DNA of 64,000 nucleotides from DATMER01 sp031390755. GTDB taxonomy: Bacteria > Acidobacteriota > Thermoanaerobaculia > Multivoradales > UBA5704. Under the pieces are notes generated by a model. That model ran no database searches and was not told the origin of the DNA. It saw only the letters and a list, made by a program, of their open reading frames with translations. The translations under genes and the position numbers were made by a program. Of the stretch, positions 34,697 through 47,650 are shown piece after piece (within the stretch, counting starts at the first letter, position 1; every line of letters begins with the position of its first letter). Location: NCBI GenBank assembly GCA_031390755.1, contig JANMTS010000185.1:25435-89434 (forward strand), read 5' to 3'.

Positions 34697-37441
34697 TTAT
34701 CGAAACGTCATCAAGCCGATGTCCCCCTCTTCCACCCGGCGCACCAGGCAAAGTCGGCGGGAGTCGCTGCTGACGCTGACCCGCAGGAACTTCGATTCGG
34801 GAGGGGGGGGCGCCAGGATCTCCCGGGAGGTCCGGGAGACGAGGTCGAACAGGCGAAGGCGGTACTGGTCGAGGTAGATCAGCCGCTTGCCGTCGCGGAG
34901 CCAGGTCACGCTCACTCCGCTCTCCGGAATCCGCTCGAAGCGGCGGGCGTCGAAGGAGTAGAGGCAGATTCCCTCGTCGTTGTAGCCGGCGAGCCAGCGG
35001 CCGTCCGCCGACCAGGAGTCCGGCGCGAAGGTGGGAGCGCCCTTTCCGGACTCGGTCAGCAGGCGCGGACGGCGCCGCTCCAGGGGGCGGTCGAGATCGA
35101 GCACGGCCCCCTCGGCATAGTCGAGGTTGACCGCCAGCTGCCGGCCGTCCGGCGACCAGATCGGGTTGTAGAGGGCCCGGTCCAGCTGGGTCAGGCGGGT
35201 CAGGCCGCTGCCGTCGACCTGGATCCGCCACGCCTCATACTTGCTGCCGCGGTTCGAGTAGAAGACGAGCGAGCGGCCGTCCGGCGACCAGCGGGGGATG
35301 CGGTCCTTGTGCGGGTCGCGGGTGAGCTGCAGCTGGTCGGTGCCGTCGGTGCGGAGGATGAAAAGATCCTCCTGGGGCGATTCCGTGTCAAAGGCGATCC
35401 AATCGCCGTCGGGCGAGATCTGCGCCGAGCGGATCGACCACGAGCCGGTGGTGACGGGGGTCAGGCCGCCAAGCACCTCGCCGGTTGCGGGATCGAGCTC
35501 GGCCCGCTCCACGTTCGACTTGGAGTCGTCCGTGGCGTAGAGGATACGCTGGCCGTCGCGGCCGAGGCTCAAGCCGGAGACCTGCCGGGCCGGAACCCGG
35601 ACGGCTTCCGGCTCCCCGAGGATCCGGCCCGACGCCTCGTCGATCCGGGTCCGCCAGACGTTCATGCTGCCGCCCCGGTTGCTCAGGAAGTAAAGGAAGC
35701 GGCCGTCGGCGGACCAGGTCGGCTTCCAGCTCAGATGCTCCCTGTCTCCGATCACCTCCACGGGCTCGCTGCCGTCCAGGCGGCTGGTCCAGATGGACCG
35801 GCGGCCGGTCTCCGCCGTGCTCCCCCAGTAGGTGATCCGCCGGCCGCCGGGCGACCAGCTCGGCTGCACCGCATCTCCCGTTTCCAGCAGCGTCGCCTTC
35901 CCGTCGGACAGATCGACCCGCCACAGGCGGCTTTCCGACGCTCTCTGGCTCGGCGCGGTAATGGCTTCCGCCGCGATCAGCAGCTCGGAGCCGTCCGGCG
36001 ACCAGGCAGGGTCGTAGCCTGAATGGGTCAGCCGGCGCGGCGACTCGCCTGTGGCTCCCATGAGGAAAATACCTCCGCCGTCGCGCTCGGAGCGGAAGGC
36101 GATCTGGAGGCCGTCCGGCGAGACCGCGGGAGAGGACTCGTCGAAGGCGGAGTCCTCGGTCAGGTTCCTGGCGTTCGTCCCGTCCAGGCGCTGCCAGAAG
36201 ATGTCCGTGTCGCCGCCGGAGACCTTGGTGTAGACGAAGAAGTCGTCGCCGAGCGACGGCTGGCGCTCGCTCCCCGCGTCGCGGGTCAGCAGCACGTCCT
36301 CCTGGACGGGCGGCGCGGCCCGGAAGCGGGAGACGAGATAGCCGGCCAGGACCGCCGACGCGAGCACGCCCGCTCCGGCGGCCGCGATCCACGGCCAGCC
36401 CCAGCGGCGGGAGCGGCCGGGCCGATGGGTATTCAGCGGGATCAGCGGGTTCAGTGGTTTCAGGGGGCGGTGCTGCTCGATGGAGGGAAACGACATCGTG
36501 GGCGGCCCGCCCAGCGCGCGCAGCTCGGCGACGACGTGATCGGCCGTGGGGTAGCGGTCGCCCGGATCCTTGCGCAGCAGGCCGTCGACGATGCGCTCCA
36601 GCTCCGGCGGCACGTCGCGGCGCCAGCGGCGGATGGGCGCGGGCTCGTCGTGCAGCAGGGCATTAATGATGCCGGGGTCGCTCTCCGCCCGGAACGGCAG
36701 CAGGCCGGTGAGCATCTCGTAGAGCACCACGCCGAGCGACCAGAGGTCGGTGCGGTGGTCCACGTCCCCGCGCGCCTGCTCGGGCGACATGTAGGACGGC
36801 GTGCCGACGCAGAAGCCGGCCCGGGTCAGGCCGGCCGAGCCCGCGAGCTTGGCGAGGCCGAAGTCGAGGATCTTCACCAGGCCGTCGCCGGTCAGCATCA
36901 GGTTGGCCGGCTTGATGTCGCGGTGGACGATCCCCTGGCGGTGGGCCTTGGAGAGCCCCTGGGCGAGCTGCCTGGCGACGTCCACGGCCTCGTCGATCGG
37001 CAGCGGGTCGCGCTCGATCCTCTTCTTGAGGGTGTCGCCGTCGTAGGCCGGCATGGCGATGTAGAGCTGGCCGCCCTCGACCTCGCCGATGTCGTAGATG
37101 GTGCAGACGTTGGGGTGATCGAGGGCGGAGGCGGCGCGGGCCTCCTGGAGAAAGCGCGACTTCGCCACCGCGTCGCGGGTCATGGCCGGCGGCAGGAACT
37201 TGAGGGCGACCGTGCGCTGGAGCCGGGTGTCCTCGGCCTTGTAGACCACGCCCATGCCGCCGCCGCCCAGATGGCCGAGAATGCGGTAGTGATCGACCTC
37301 GCGGCCGATCATCGGGTCGGGACCGGGAGTTTCGGAGATCCGGGCACGGCTGGTGCGCCGGATCGATACCTGCGGCGACGGGAGCGCCAGCTCGGTGTCT
37401 TCTCCCGGCTGGCCCGGTCTGGGTTCGGGAGGCGTTTCCAA
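34697..37441 (-). CDS. Transmembrane Ser/Thr kinase with PD40 propeller
   Basis: 914 residues from TTG 37441; ATG 37312 (MIGREVDHYRILG) is an alternative that begins at the kinase domain. One canonical kinase domain (about 48-305) with GGGGMGVVYKAED, HRDIKPAN near 172 and DFGLAKL. TM helix about 350-370, then a propeller of WSPDGxxL/xSxDGxxL repeats. It lacks the pseudokinase found in its two neighbours. The C-terminus EEGDIGLMTF matches the ends of those proteins. It lies between the CTLAT protein gene (88 bp upstream) and the two short candidate precursors. Confidence 0.9.
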   Translation of the reverse strand: METPPEPRPGQPGEDTELALPSPQVSIRRTSRARISETPGPDPMIGREVDHYRILGHLGGGGMGVVYKAEDTRLQRTVALKFLPPAMTRDAVAKSRFLQEARAASALDHPNVCTIYDIGEVEGGQLYIAMPAYDGDTLKKRIERDPLPIDEAVDVARQLAQGLSKAHRQGIVHRDIKPANLMLTGDGLVKILDFGLAKLAGSAGLTRAGFCVGTPSYMSPEQARGDVDHRTDLWSLGVVLYEMLTGLLPFRAESDPGIINALLHDEPAPIRRWRRDVPPELERIVDGLLRKDPGDRYPTADHVVAELRALGGPPTMSFPSIEQHRPLKPLNPLIPLNTHRPGRSRRWGWPWIAAAGAGVLASAVLAGYLVSRFRAAPPVQEDVLLTRDAGSERQPSLGDDFFVYTKVSGGDTDIFWQRLDGTNARNLTEDSAFDESSPAVSPDGLQIAFRSERDGGGIFLMGATGESPRRLTHSGYDPAWSPDGSELLIAAEAITAPSQRASESRLWRVDLSDGKATLLETGDAVQPSWSPGGRRITYWGSTAETGRRSIWTSRLDGSEPVEVIGDREHLSWKPTWSADGRFLYFLSNRGGSMNVWRTRIDEASGRILGEPEAVRVPARQVSGLSLGRDGQRILYATDDSKSNVERAELDPATGEVLGGLTPVTTGSWSIRSAQISPDGDWIAFDTESPQEDLFILRTDGTDQLQLTRDPHKDRIPRWSPDGRSLVFYSNRGSKYEAWRIQVDGSGLTRLTQLDRALYNPIWSPDGRQLAVNLDYAEGAVLDLDRPLERRRPRLLTESGKGAPTFAPDSWSADGRWLAGYNDEGICLYSFDARRFERIPESGVSVTWLRDGKRLIYLDQYRLRLFDLVSRTSREILAPPPPESKFLRVSVSSDSRRLCLVRRVEEGDIGLMTFR

Positions 37442-37528
37442 TGGCGGCTCCGGACTGCGAATGCGGAGGCCAGTCTAACAGAGGCCGCGGCCCGGAGAGG
37501 CTCTCCGGGCCGGACCGGGCCGAACCTA

Positions 37529-38194
37529 CTACTTCTTCTTGCCGGACGTGCGGCCGGACGTGCGCGCCGAGGCCTTCGCCGAGGACTTCGATGCCGCCGC
37601 CCCGGGCCTCGCCGCCCTCTCCAGGCTCCTCCGGTGGTCCTTGAGCTCTTCGAGAGCCTCCTGAAGCTTCCGTTCCAGCTCGTCGGCCTCCTCCACGGTC
37701 GCCGGCAGAGCCTGTTCCTGGCTCCTCTCCAGCTGGTCGACCTCGTCCAGAGCCTGCCGCAGCTGGGCCTTGAGCTCCGCGAGGTTGGACGTCCGCAGGC
37801 CGCCTGCCAGACCCGTCGCCAGGCCGGGGGTCAATCCCGGGGTCATGGGCGTGGTCGTGGTGAGGAACATGAAAGGAAACATCGTCGCCAGCGTGCAGAC
37901 GCCGCCCGTGGTGTCGCCGATCAGGGCGGTGTATCCGCGCACGTACATGGTGGCGAGAGTGCAGGGATGGACGCCCTGAGTCGCCAGCGTGCAGGCGCCC
38001 GTGCCAACCGTCCCAACTCCGGTCTGGGCGGCCATGGGCTGGGGCGGCCAATCGCCCTGGGTCGCCAGGGTGCAGGGCACGATGCCCGCCGGCTCGACCT
38101 TGGTCGCCAGGGTGCACACCGGGTCGCCGTCGCCGCCGCCGTAGGGCTTGTTGGCTGCGACCTGGATCATCAGATCCTTGAACTTGAAAGCCAT
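37529..38194 (-). CDS. Candidate RiPP precursor with five CTLAT repeats and coiled-coil tail
   Basis: A 221-residue protein. It opens MAFKFKDLMIQVAANKP; residues about 25-105 contain five CTLAT pentapeptides (two followed by QG, two by M, one by K). A Thr/Pro-rich patch (TTTTPMTPGLTPG) and a coiled coil follow (LAELKAQLRQALDEVDQLE, EEADELERKLQEALEELKD), then a Lys/Ser/Arg tail ending KKK. AGGAGGT is 7 bp before ATG 38194. Each CTLAT has one Cys and two Thr, suited to one methyllanthionine per repeat (inference). The tail is homologous to that of the GCxxCTGTT protein. Confidence 0.75.
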   Translation of the reverse strand: MAFKFKDLMIQVAANKPYGGGDGDPVCTLATKVEPAGIVPCTLATQGDWPPQPMAAQTGVGTVGTGACTLATQGVHPCTLATMYVRGYTALIGDTTGGVCTLATMFPFMFLTTTTPMTPGLTPGLATGLAGGLRTSNLAELKAQLRQALDEVDQLERSQEQALPATVEEADELERKLQEALEELKDHRRSLERAARPGAAASKSSAKASARTSGRTSGKKK

Positions 38195-38351
38195 CTCACC
38201 ACCTCCTCGAAGGGGAGCTGAAAACCTGAAAAAAGGGCGCCGGGTCGTTTCCGTCGGCCGGACCGGGCGCACCGGAATCGTCCTGACTACCGATACGGAA
38301 AAAGTCTGCCCCAGGCGCCAAGGTCTGTTCCGGGAAAACCTGCGCCAAAGC

Positions 38352-41933
<3,582 letters not shown>

Positions 41934-42042
41934 ACGGTGAGCTTCCCGAGAGTGGCCTGAGGCTTGTCCTCTACGACTACGAAGAACGCGGCAAGGGGTT
42001 ACCAGCTGCCCGCAGTGTATCAGACCTCCCGGCCCGCCGCGG

Positions 42043-44322
42043 TCAGCCTTCCCGAACCGCGACCTCGTGCGTCACCGGCGGCAGGCAGCGCAGGTCGTCG
42101 CACGGCTGGAAGCGGAGCACCAGCCGGCCGTTCCCGCGCACCTCGCCGGTGATCTCGACATGGTCCGCGTAGACCGAAAGCTCGTGCCCGGCCGCGAACC
42201 CCGGCGCCAGCGTCGAGCCCGCGGGATACCGCAGCTCCCGGACCTCCGCGCCGCCCTCGGCCGTCAGCTCGGTGGACACGAGGTACTCCTCGGAGGCCGG
42301 GTTGGCCTGCACATGCCAGCCGGGCTCGATCTCCAGCTCCAGCCGGAACCCGTGCCAACCGTCCCCGGCATCGCCGGACGCCTCTTCCGACATCTCCCCG
42401 CGAACCTGGACCACGTCCTCGGCGGCGTGCAGCAGGACGCCCAGGCCGGCCTCGGGATCGCGCGCGTGATCGGCCTCCGGATCGGGCTGCTCGACGTCGA
42501 GCCGGTGATAGCAGCGAGCGGCGACGCACATCATCCGCGCGCCGTCCGGATAGGTCTGGATCATCGGCGCGAACGCCTGGAGGGCCGCCCGGGCCTCCCC
42601 CGCCCAGATGCTTCCCAGCTCGGCCTCGTCGGTCCGCTCCGAGAGCTCCACGAGGTTGAGGATCGCCACCGCGTTCGACGCGGGCATGGCGCCGTCGAAC
42701 ACGTCCTTGCTGCGGAACAGGAGGTCCGGGCTCTCGGCCGCGCCGAAGAAGCCGCCGAGCGGATCGCGCAGCCGGCGAATCTGCTCCCGCGTCAGGTCGG
42801 ACGCGGCGTCGATCCAGCGCTGGTCGCCGCTCGCCTTGTGCAGGGCCAGCAGGCCGCGCACCAGGAAGGCGTAGTCGTCCAGATAAGCGGGGATCCGCCC
42901 GCGGCCCTGGCGCCACGAATGAAGAAGGACGCCGTCCGGCGTGCGCATCGTCTCCAGGATAAAGCGGGCCGCCGCCGCCGCGCGCTCGACGAGCGATGCG
43001 TCCCCGAGCACCTCGCCGGCCACGGCGAGACCGCCGATGACCGTGCCGTTCCAGCCGGACAGGATCTTGTCGTCCGTCGCCGGCCGCTCGCGCCCGTCGC
43101 GGACCTTCAGGAGCTTCGCTTCGAGATCCTTGACCTCGCGCAGCAGCTCGCCGGGGTCCATCCGCCGCCGGGCCGCCGCGGCCTCGATGCTCTCCGGCAG
43201 GTGGAGGACGTAGCGGTCGCCCTCGAAGAACGGCGCCACGTCGAAGCCCAGGATGGGCGCGAGCCAGGCGGCGCCCTCCCGGCCGAGCGCCTCGAACAGC
43301 TCCTCGCGGGTCCAGACGTAGTAGGCCCCCTCGTGGCCGTGGGTCTCGGCGTCGACCGCGCTCCAGAACGCGCCCTCGGGCGAGGTCATCTCGCTCTCCA
43401 GCCAGCCCGCGGTCTCGCGCACGATCCGCGCCGCCTGGGGGTCGCCGGTGCGGCCGTGCTCGCGGGCGTACAGCTCCAGCAGCAGACCGTTGTCGTAGAG
43501 CATCTTCTCGAAGTGCGGGATCTTCCAGTCGCGGTCCGTGGCGTAGCGGTGGAAGCCGCCGCGGAGCTGGTCGTAGAGGCCGCCGCGGGCCATCTGGTCG
43601 AGGGTCGCGGCGAGCATCTCCGCGGCGTCCGCGCGCTCAGCGGCCATCTCCAGACAGAGATGGAGGTTCGACGGCGTCGGGAACTTCGGTGCGCTGCCGA
43701 AGCCGCCCCGCTCGCGGTCGAAGCGCCGGGCCAGGGCGTCGAGCGAGCGCCCGGCCACTCCCGGGTTCGGCGGCGCGGTGCCGGGATCGGCCCGGTCCTG
43801 GATCTGATGGCGCATGGCGTTCGCCATCTCGTCCGCCTGCATCTCGACTTCCGAGCGGCGGTTCTTCCAGGCGTCGGCGAGCCCCTCCAGCACCGTGCGG
43901 AAGCTCGGCCGGCCGTAGCGCTCGGTGGGCGGGAAGTAGGTGCCGGCGTAGTAGGGCTTCAGGTCCGGCGTCAGGAACACCGAGTTCGGCCAGCCGCCCT
44001 GGCCGCTCAGGATCTGCGTCGCCGCCATGTACAGCTCGTCGACATCCGGCCGCTCTTCGCGGTCGACCTTGATGTTGATGAAGTCGCGGTTCATCTGCTC
44101 CGCGACCACCGGGTCGGAGAACGACTCGCGCTCCATCACGTGGCACCAGTAGCAGGTCGAATACCCTACCGAGAGGAAGATCGGCTTCTGCTCGCGGCGC
44201 GCGGCTTCCAGCGCCTCCGGCCCCCAGGGGTGCCAGTCGACGGGGTTGTGCCGATGAAGAAGAAGATAAGGGCTGCTCTCGCCTGCCAGCCGATTCGTGT
44301 GGGTCGTGTCGTGTGTGCTCAT
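42043..44322 (-). CDS. DUF255 thioredoxin-domain protein (YyaL/SPATA20-like) with DsbD-like C-terminus
   Basis: 759 residues. The N-terminal thioredoxin-like DUF255 domain shows NRLAGESSPYLLLHRHNPVDW and the CxxC-type motif STCYWCHVMERESF; a six-hairpin-type helical part (about 200-600) follows with HFEKMLYDNGLLLELY. The last about 130 residues (GWHVQANPASEEYL, YPAGSTLAPGF, CDDLRCLPP) look like the N-terminal DsbD/DsbC-interacting domain, an unusual addition. Role unknown; a thiol redox or sugar-epimerase-like function has been proposed for the family. ATG 44322 gives the usual family start. Confidence 0.85.
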   Translation of the reverse strand: MSTHDTTHTNRLAGESSPYLLLHRHNPVDWHPWGPEALEAARREQKPIFLSVGYSTCYWCHVMERESFSDPVVAEQMNRDFINIKVDREERPDVDELYMAATQILSGQGGWPNSVFLTPDLKPYYAGTYFPPTERYGRPSFRTVLEGLADAWKNRRSEVEMQADEMANAMRHQIQDRADPGTAPPNPGVAGRSLDALARRFDRERGGFGSAPKFPTPSNLHLCLEMAAERADAAEMLAATLDQMARGGLYDQLRGGFHRYATDRDWKIPHFEKMLYDNGLLLELYAREHGRTGDPQAARIVRETAGWLESEMTSPEGAFWSAVDAETHGHEGAYYVWTREELFEALGREGAAWLAPILGFDVAPFFEGDRYVLHLPESIEAAAARRRMDPGELLREVKDLEAKLLKVRDGRERPATDDKILSGWNGTVIGGLAVAGEVLGDASLVERAAAAARFILETMRTPDGVLLHSWRQGRGRIPAYLDDYAFLVRGLLALHKASGDQRWIDAASDLTREQIRRLRDPLGGFFGAAESPDLLFRSKDVFDGAMPASNAVAILNLVELSERTDEAELGSIWAGEARAALQAFAPMIQTYPDGARMMCVAARCYHRLDVEQPDPEADHARDPEAGLGVLLHAAEDVVQVRGEMSEEASGDAGDGWHGFRLELEIEPGWHVQANPASEEYLVSTELTAEGGAEVRELRYPAGSTLAPGFAAGHELSVYADHVEITGEVRGNGRLVLRFQPCDDLRCLPPVTHEVAVREG

Positions 44323-44345
44323 CCAGCGAACCCTACCACTCCGAC

Positions 44346-45146
44346 CTACCAATCCTCTGACGCCACCGGCACGACCGGCGCGATCGGCCCGAGGGGATCG
44401 TCGCCCGGGTAGAGCACCCGCTCCAGGAAGAGGCCGGACGGCGGCGCCGTCCACTCGGCGGGCAGTCCCTTCCCCTTCGGCTTGCCGTCGATCAGGCTCT
44501 GGAAGCCGGCTTTGTCGAGCTCGCCGCTCCCCACCTGGACGAGGGTGCCGACGACGCGGCGGACCATCTTCCAGAGGAAGTGCGAGGCCACGATCCGGAC
44601 CAGGATCAGCGAGCCGGCCGTGACCACCTCGACCCGGTCGACCACCACGATCGTGCTCGGCTGCTCGCCCGGCCGCTCGCAGAACAGCCGGAAGTCGTGG
44701 CGCCCGGCGACCAGCGTGGCGGCGTCGGCCATGCGCTGGGCGTCGAGCGGGCGCTTGACCCACCAGACCCAGCGCTTGGCGAACGCGGTGCGCCGCCGGC
44801 AGATCTGGTAGATGTAGGACCGGGAGACCGCGGAGTGCCGGGCGTGGAACTCGAACGGCACCGGGTTGACGGAGAGCACGTGGATATCGGGAGGCAGAAG
44901 GTCGTTGACCGCGCGCCTAAACGATCCGGGTTCGACCGTGCCGCCCAGCCGCACGTGGGCGACCTGGGCCAGGGCGTGGACGCCGGCGTCGGTCCGTCCC
45001 GAGCCGCCGATCTCGCGGATCATGCCGCCGCCCGCCTCCTGGATCGCCTGCCGCAGCTCTCCTGCGACGGACCGGGCGTTCTTCTGCTCCTGCCCCCCGT
45101 GGTAGCGGGTGCCTTCATATTCGATGTTCAAACGATAGGTCGCCAT
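44346..45146 (-). CDS. truA: tRNA pseudouridine synthase A
   Basis: 266 residues. TruA isomerises U38-40 in the anticodon stem. The catalytic Asp lies in GSGRTDAGVHALAQV; other family blocks are YEGTRYHGGQEQ, HARHSAVSRSYIYQI (RxY motif) and FLWKMVRRVVGTLV. The stop is 23 bp before the DUF255 gene on the same strand. Confidence 0.95.
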   Translation of the reverse strand: MATYRLNIEYEGTRYHGGQEQKNARSVAGELRQAIQEAGGGMIREIGGSGRTDAGVHALAQVAHVRLGGTVEPGSFRRAVNDLLPPDIHVLSVNPVPFEFHARHSAVSRSYIYQICRRRTAFAKRWVWWVKRPLDAQRMADAATLVAGRHDFRLFCERPGEQPSTIVVVDRVEVVTAGSLILVRIVASHFLWKMVRRVVGTLVQVGSGELDKAGFQSLIDGKPKGKGLPAEWTAPPSGLFLERVLYPGDDPLGPIAPVVPVASEDW

Positions 45147-45199
45147 GGTGCGGCATTCTAGCGCGCTCGCGCGCTGCGGCCGGACCGGGCCCTACCGGG

Positions 45200-47563
45200 T
45201 CAGAGCCGCAGCTTGCGCACGAGCGACGTGGTGTCTCCGTCCTGGAACGACACCGCGTCGTCCGGCCGCGCCCGCAGCAACGCCTCTCCCGCCGGAGGCA
45301 GCCCTTCCGACTGGTCGTACAGGAAGAGGTCGGCCGGCCCGGTCTTCGTCAGCACCAGCTTGACCTCCACCCCCTCGGCCGGCAGCGTGATCGAGCCGAT
45401 CGCGCTGAACATTCCCTTGGGGCGGCCCTCCTGCACCAGCAGCACCTCGGCGCCGTCCACGGCCGCGGACTTGAGGCCCGCCTCCTTCGGGATCAGCAGC
45501 GCGGCCTCGCGGGCGCCGCGGTTCGAGGTCAGCAGCAGGCGCAGATGGCGCTCGCCGTTGACCGTCGAGTCCTCCAGGACCGAAACCTGCGGACCCGGCG
45601 CCTCCAGATGCGGGGCCGGCGCGATGAAGGCCCGGTAGTTCGGCGATCCCCACTCGAAGATCTGCTCGCGGTTCGTGGAGAACTGCGCCGCCTTCCGAAG
45701 CTCCCCGGGAAGCGGGCGTCCGCCGAGCGCCAGCCAGCGCGCCTGGCCGGTGTCGGCGTCCTGCTGGAACTGCAGGGGGACGGGCTGCGGCGCGGCCTTG
45801 GAGAAGGGGGCCGACAGGAAGGCCATCGTCAGGCAGACCGCCATCACGGCGAGCGCGGCCAGCGGCAGCCAGCGCCGCCCCAGGATTCCGGAGGCCGGCA
45901 CCAGGGAAGAGAGAGTCGTGGCGATCAGCGCCACGAGAAGCCCGATGGCGATCAGCGCCGTGCTTCCCAGGCCGCCATAGAGCGGGCTCAGGACCGGCAT
46001 CCAGAGGACGGCGGCCGCGAGGCCCGGCACCAGCGCGGACGCCAGGCGTCCGGGGGCGGTCAGCAGTCCGAGGACGCCCGCGATCAGGGCCGGCACCACG
46101 AACAGGTAGGCGATTCCGGGAGCCGCGATCGCAACCGCGACGCCCAGGACCGACCAGCCGATCCAGACGCCGGACCACAGCCCGACCTCGCCCGCGCGCC
46201 GCCCCAGCGCTCCGGCGATGAGCAGGGTCAGGGCCGTTCCCAGCATCCAGAACGCCGCGATCTCCGCCTGCGGCCGGTCGACCCAGTTGTAGGGCATGGC
46301 GCCGCGCACCGCCGTGTACAGCCCGAAGGCCGCCAATCCCGAAACCACCACCGTCCCCCAGAACCCGAGGATGCCGAACAGCAGGGCGCGCCTCGGTATC
46401 TGCGGCAGTTGCGAAAGCCCATCCGGGCGCCGGAGCGCGCGCCTGGCCGCGATCGCCGTCAACGCCAGCGCCAGGACGGCCAGCGGCAACGTCCAACCCT
46501 TGGGCCAGCGCACCACGCCGAGCGAGAGCACGTCGAAGAACACCGCATCCCCGGCCGGCGGCGCCGCGAGATTCTCCTCCGACAGCGCCCGCACCGAGGC
46601 CAGCGCGTTGTCGCCGTGATGCTGGAGGCTGGCCATCGAGAGGTTGTCCACGCTGTCCTGGGGCGTGTGGTAGAAGTTCGGATTCTCCAGGAAGGCGAAG
46701 TTGATGCCGTTGACCCCCTTGCGCTTGAACACCGACAGGTCGGTGTCGTTCGGCATCAGGTCGTAGATCGTCGCGTACAGCGAGCTGGTGACCGGGTGGG
46801 TCGCGGCCGACGCGTAGCGGGAGATCATCCAGGCGTCCTCGCCGCTGGTCTCGAACATCAGGCTTGGGCCCCCCGTGCCGCGGGCCTCCAGGTTGACGAC
46901 CACGCCGACCTCGCGGGCCGCCGGATGGCGGTTGGCGAACAGCTCCGCGCCGAGCAGCCCCGCCTCCTCGCCGTCGTCCAGCAGCAGGATCACCGGGCTC
47001 TTGAGCGGCGGACCGGTCTTGAGAGCGCGCGCGACCTCCAGGATCGTGGCCACGCCCGACAGGTCGTCGCCCACGCCCGGCCCCGCGGCGACCGAGTCGT
47101 AGTGCGCCATGAGAAGGACGGCGCCCCCCGGGGTACCCGGCTTGCCGGGCTCGCCGGGGCCGGACGCGCCCTCGAACCGTGCGACGACGTTGCGCAGCCG
47201 GGCGCAGGGGCCGTCGTAGCTGCACCAGACCCCGTCCTGGACCTCGGGCGCATAGCCCAGCCGCCGCAGCTCGGCGAGGATGCGCTCCCGCACGAGATCG
47301 TTGGCCGGGCTTCCCACCGGGTGCGGCCGGCCGTCGCCGACCAGCGTCCGCAGCACGTCGCCGGCCCGGGCGGCCGAGAACTCCGCCGCGGGAGCGTCCG
47401 CGCCGCGCGGCGCGGGGGGCTCGTCCCGCGCCTGCACCAGGACCAGGGTCAGCCCGAACAGAATCAACCCCAGCAGAAGGCCCCAGGAGGGTGCGCTCCA
47501 GGCAGCACCGATCCCGTTCTCTACCGTTCCGGCCGCCGTCTCCCGTCCCTTCGTGTCCGCCAT
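45200..47563 (-). CDS. Membrane-bound M28-family aminopeptidase
   Basis: 787 residues. An N-terminal TM helix (27-46) leads into an M28 zinc peptidase: AHYDSVAAGPGVGDD (His and bridging Asp), DDGEEAGLLG (catalytic and metal Glu), NDTDLSVF (Asp) and NFYHTPQD (His). The C-terminal half has about eight TM helices and an outer domain, like eukaryotic ERMP1/Fxna proteins. It probably trims peptides outside the inner membrane. ATG 47563 is used; the frame remains open upstream as antisense to the PilT genes and is not coding there. Confidence 0.9.
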   Translation of the reverse strand: MADTKGRETAAGTVENGIGAAWSAPSWGLLLGLILFGLTLVLVQARDEPPAPRGADAPAAEFSAARAGDVLRTLVGDGRPHPVGSPANDLVRERILAELRRLGYAPEVQDGVWCSYDGPCARLRNVVARFEGASGPGEPGKPGTPGGAVLLMAHYDSVAAGPGVGDDLSGVATILEVARALKTGPPLKSPVILLLDDGEEAGLLGAELFANRHPAAREVGVVVNLEARGTGGPSLMFETSGEDAWMISRYASAATHPVTSSLYATIYDLMPNDTDLSVFKRKGVNGINFAFLENPNFYHTPQDSVDNLSMASLQHHGDNALASVRALSEENLAAPPAGDAVFFDVLSLGVVRWPKGWTLPLAVLALALTAIAARRALRRPDGLSQLPQIPRRALLFGILGFWGTVVVSGLAAFGLYTAVRGAMPYNWVDRPQAEIAAFWMLGTALTLLIAGALGRRAGEVGLWSGVWIGWSVLGVAVAIAAPGIAYLFVVPALIAGVLGLLTAPGRLASALVPGLAAAVLWMPVLSPLYGGLGSTALIAIGLLVALIATTLSSLVPASGILGRRWLPLAALAVMAVCLTMAFLSAPFSKAAPQPVPLQFQQDADTGQARWLALGGRPLPGELRKAAQFSTNREQIFEWGSPNYRAFIAPAPHLEAPGPQVSVLEDSTVNGERHLRLLLTSNRGAREAALLIPKEAGLKSAAVDGAEVLLVQEGRPKGMFSAIGSITLPAEGVEVKLVLTKTGPADLFLYDQSEGLPPAGEALLRARPDDAVSFQDGDTTSLVRKLRL

Positions 47564-47650
47564 CGCGCGCTCCTCCCGTTCAGATTCCGGCGATTCTAGC
47601 TCAGTCGAGAGTTGACGCCCCGGGTCCGGCTCCTCTACTCTCGGGCGGTC

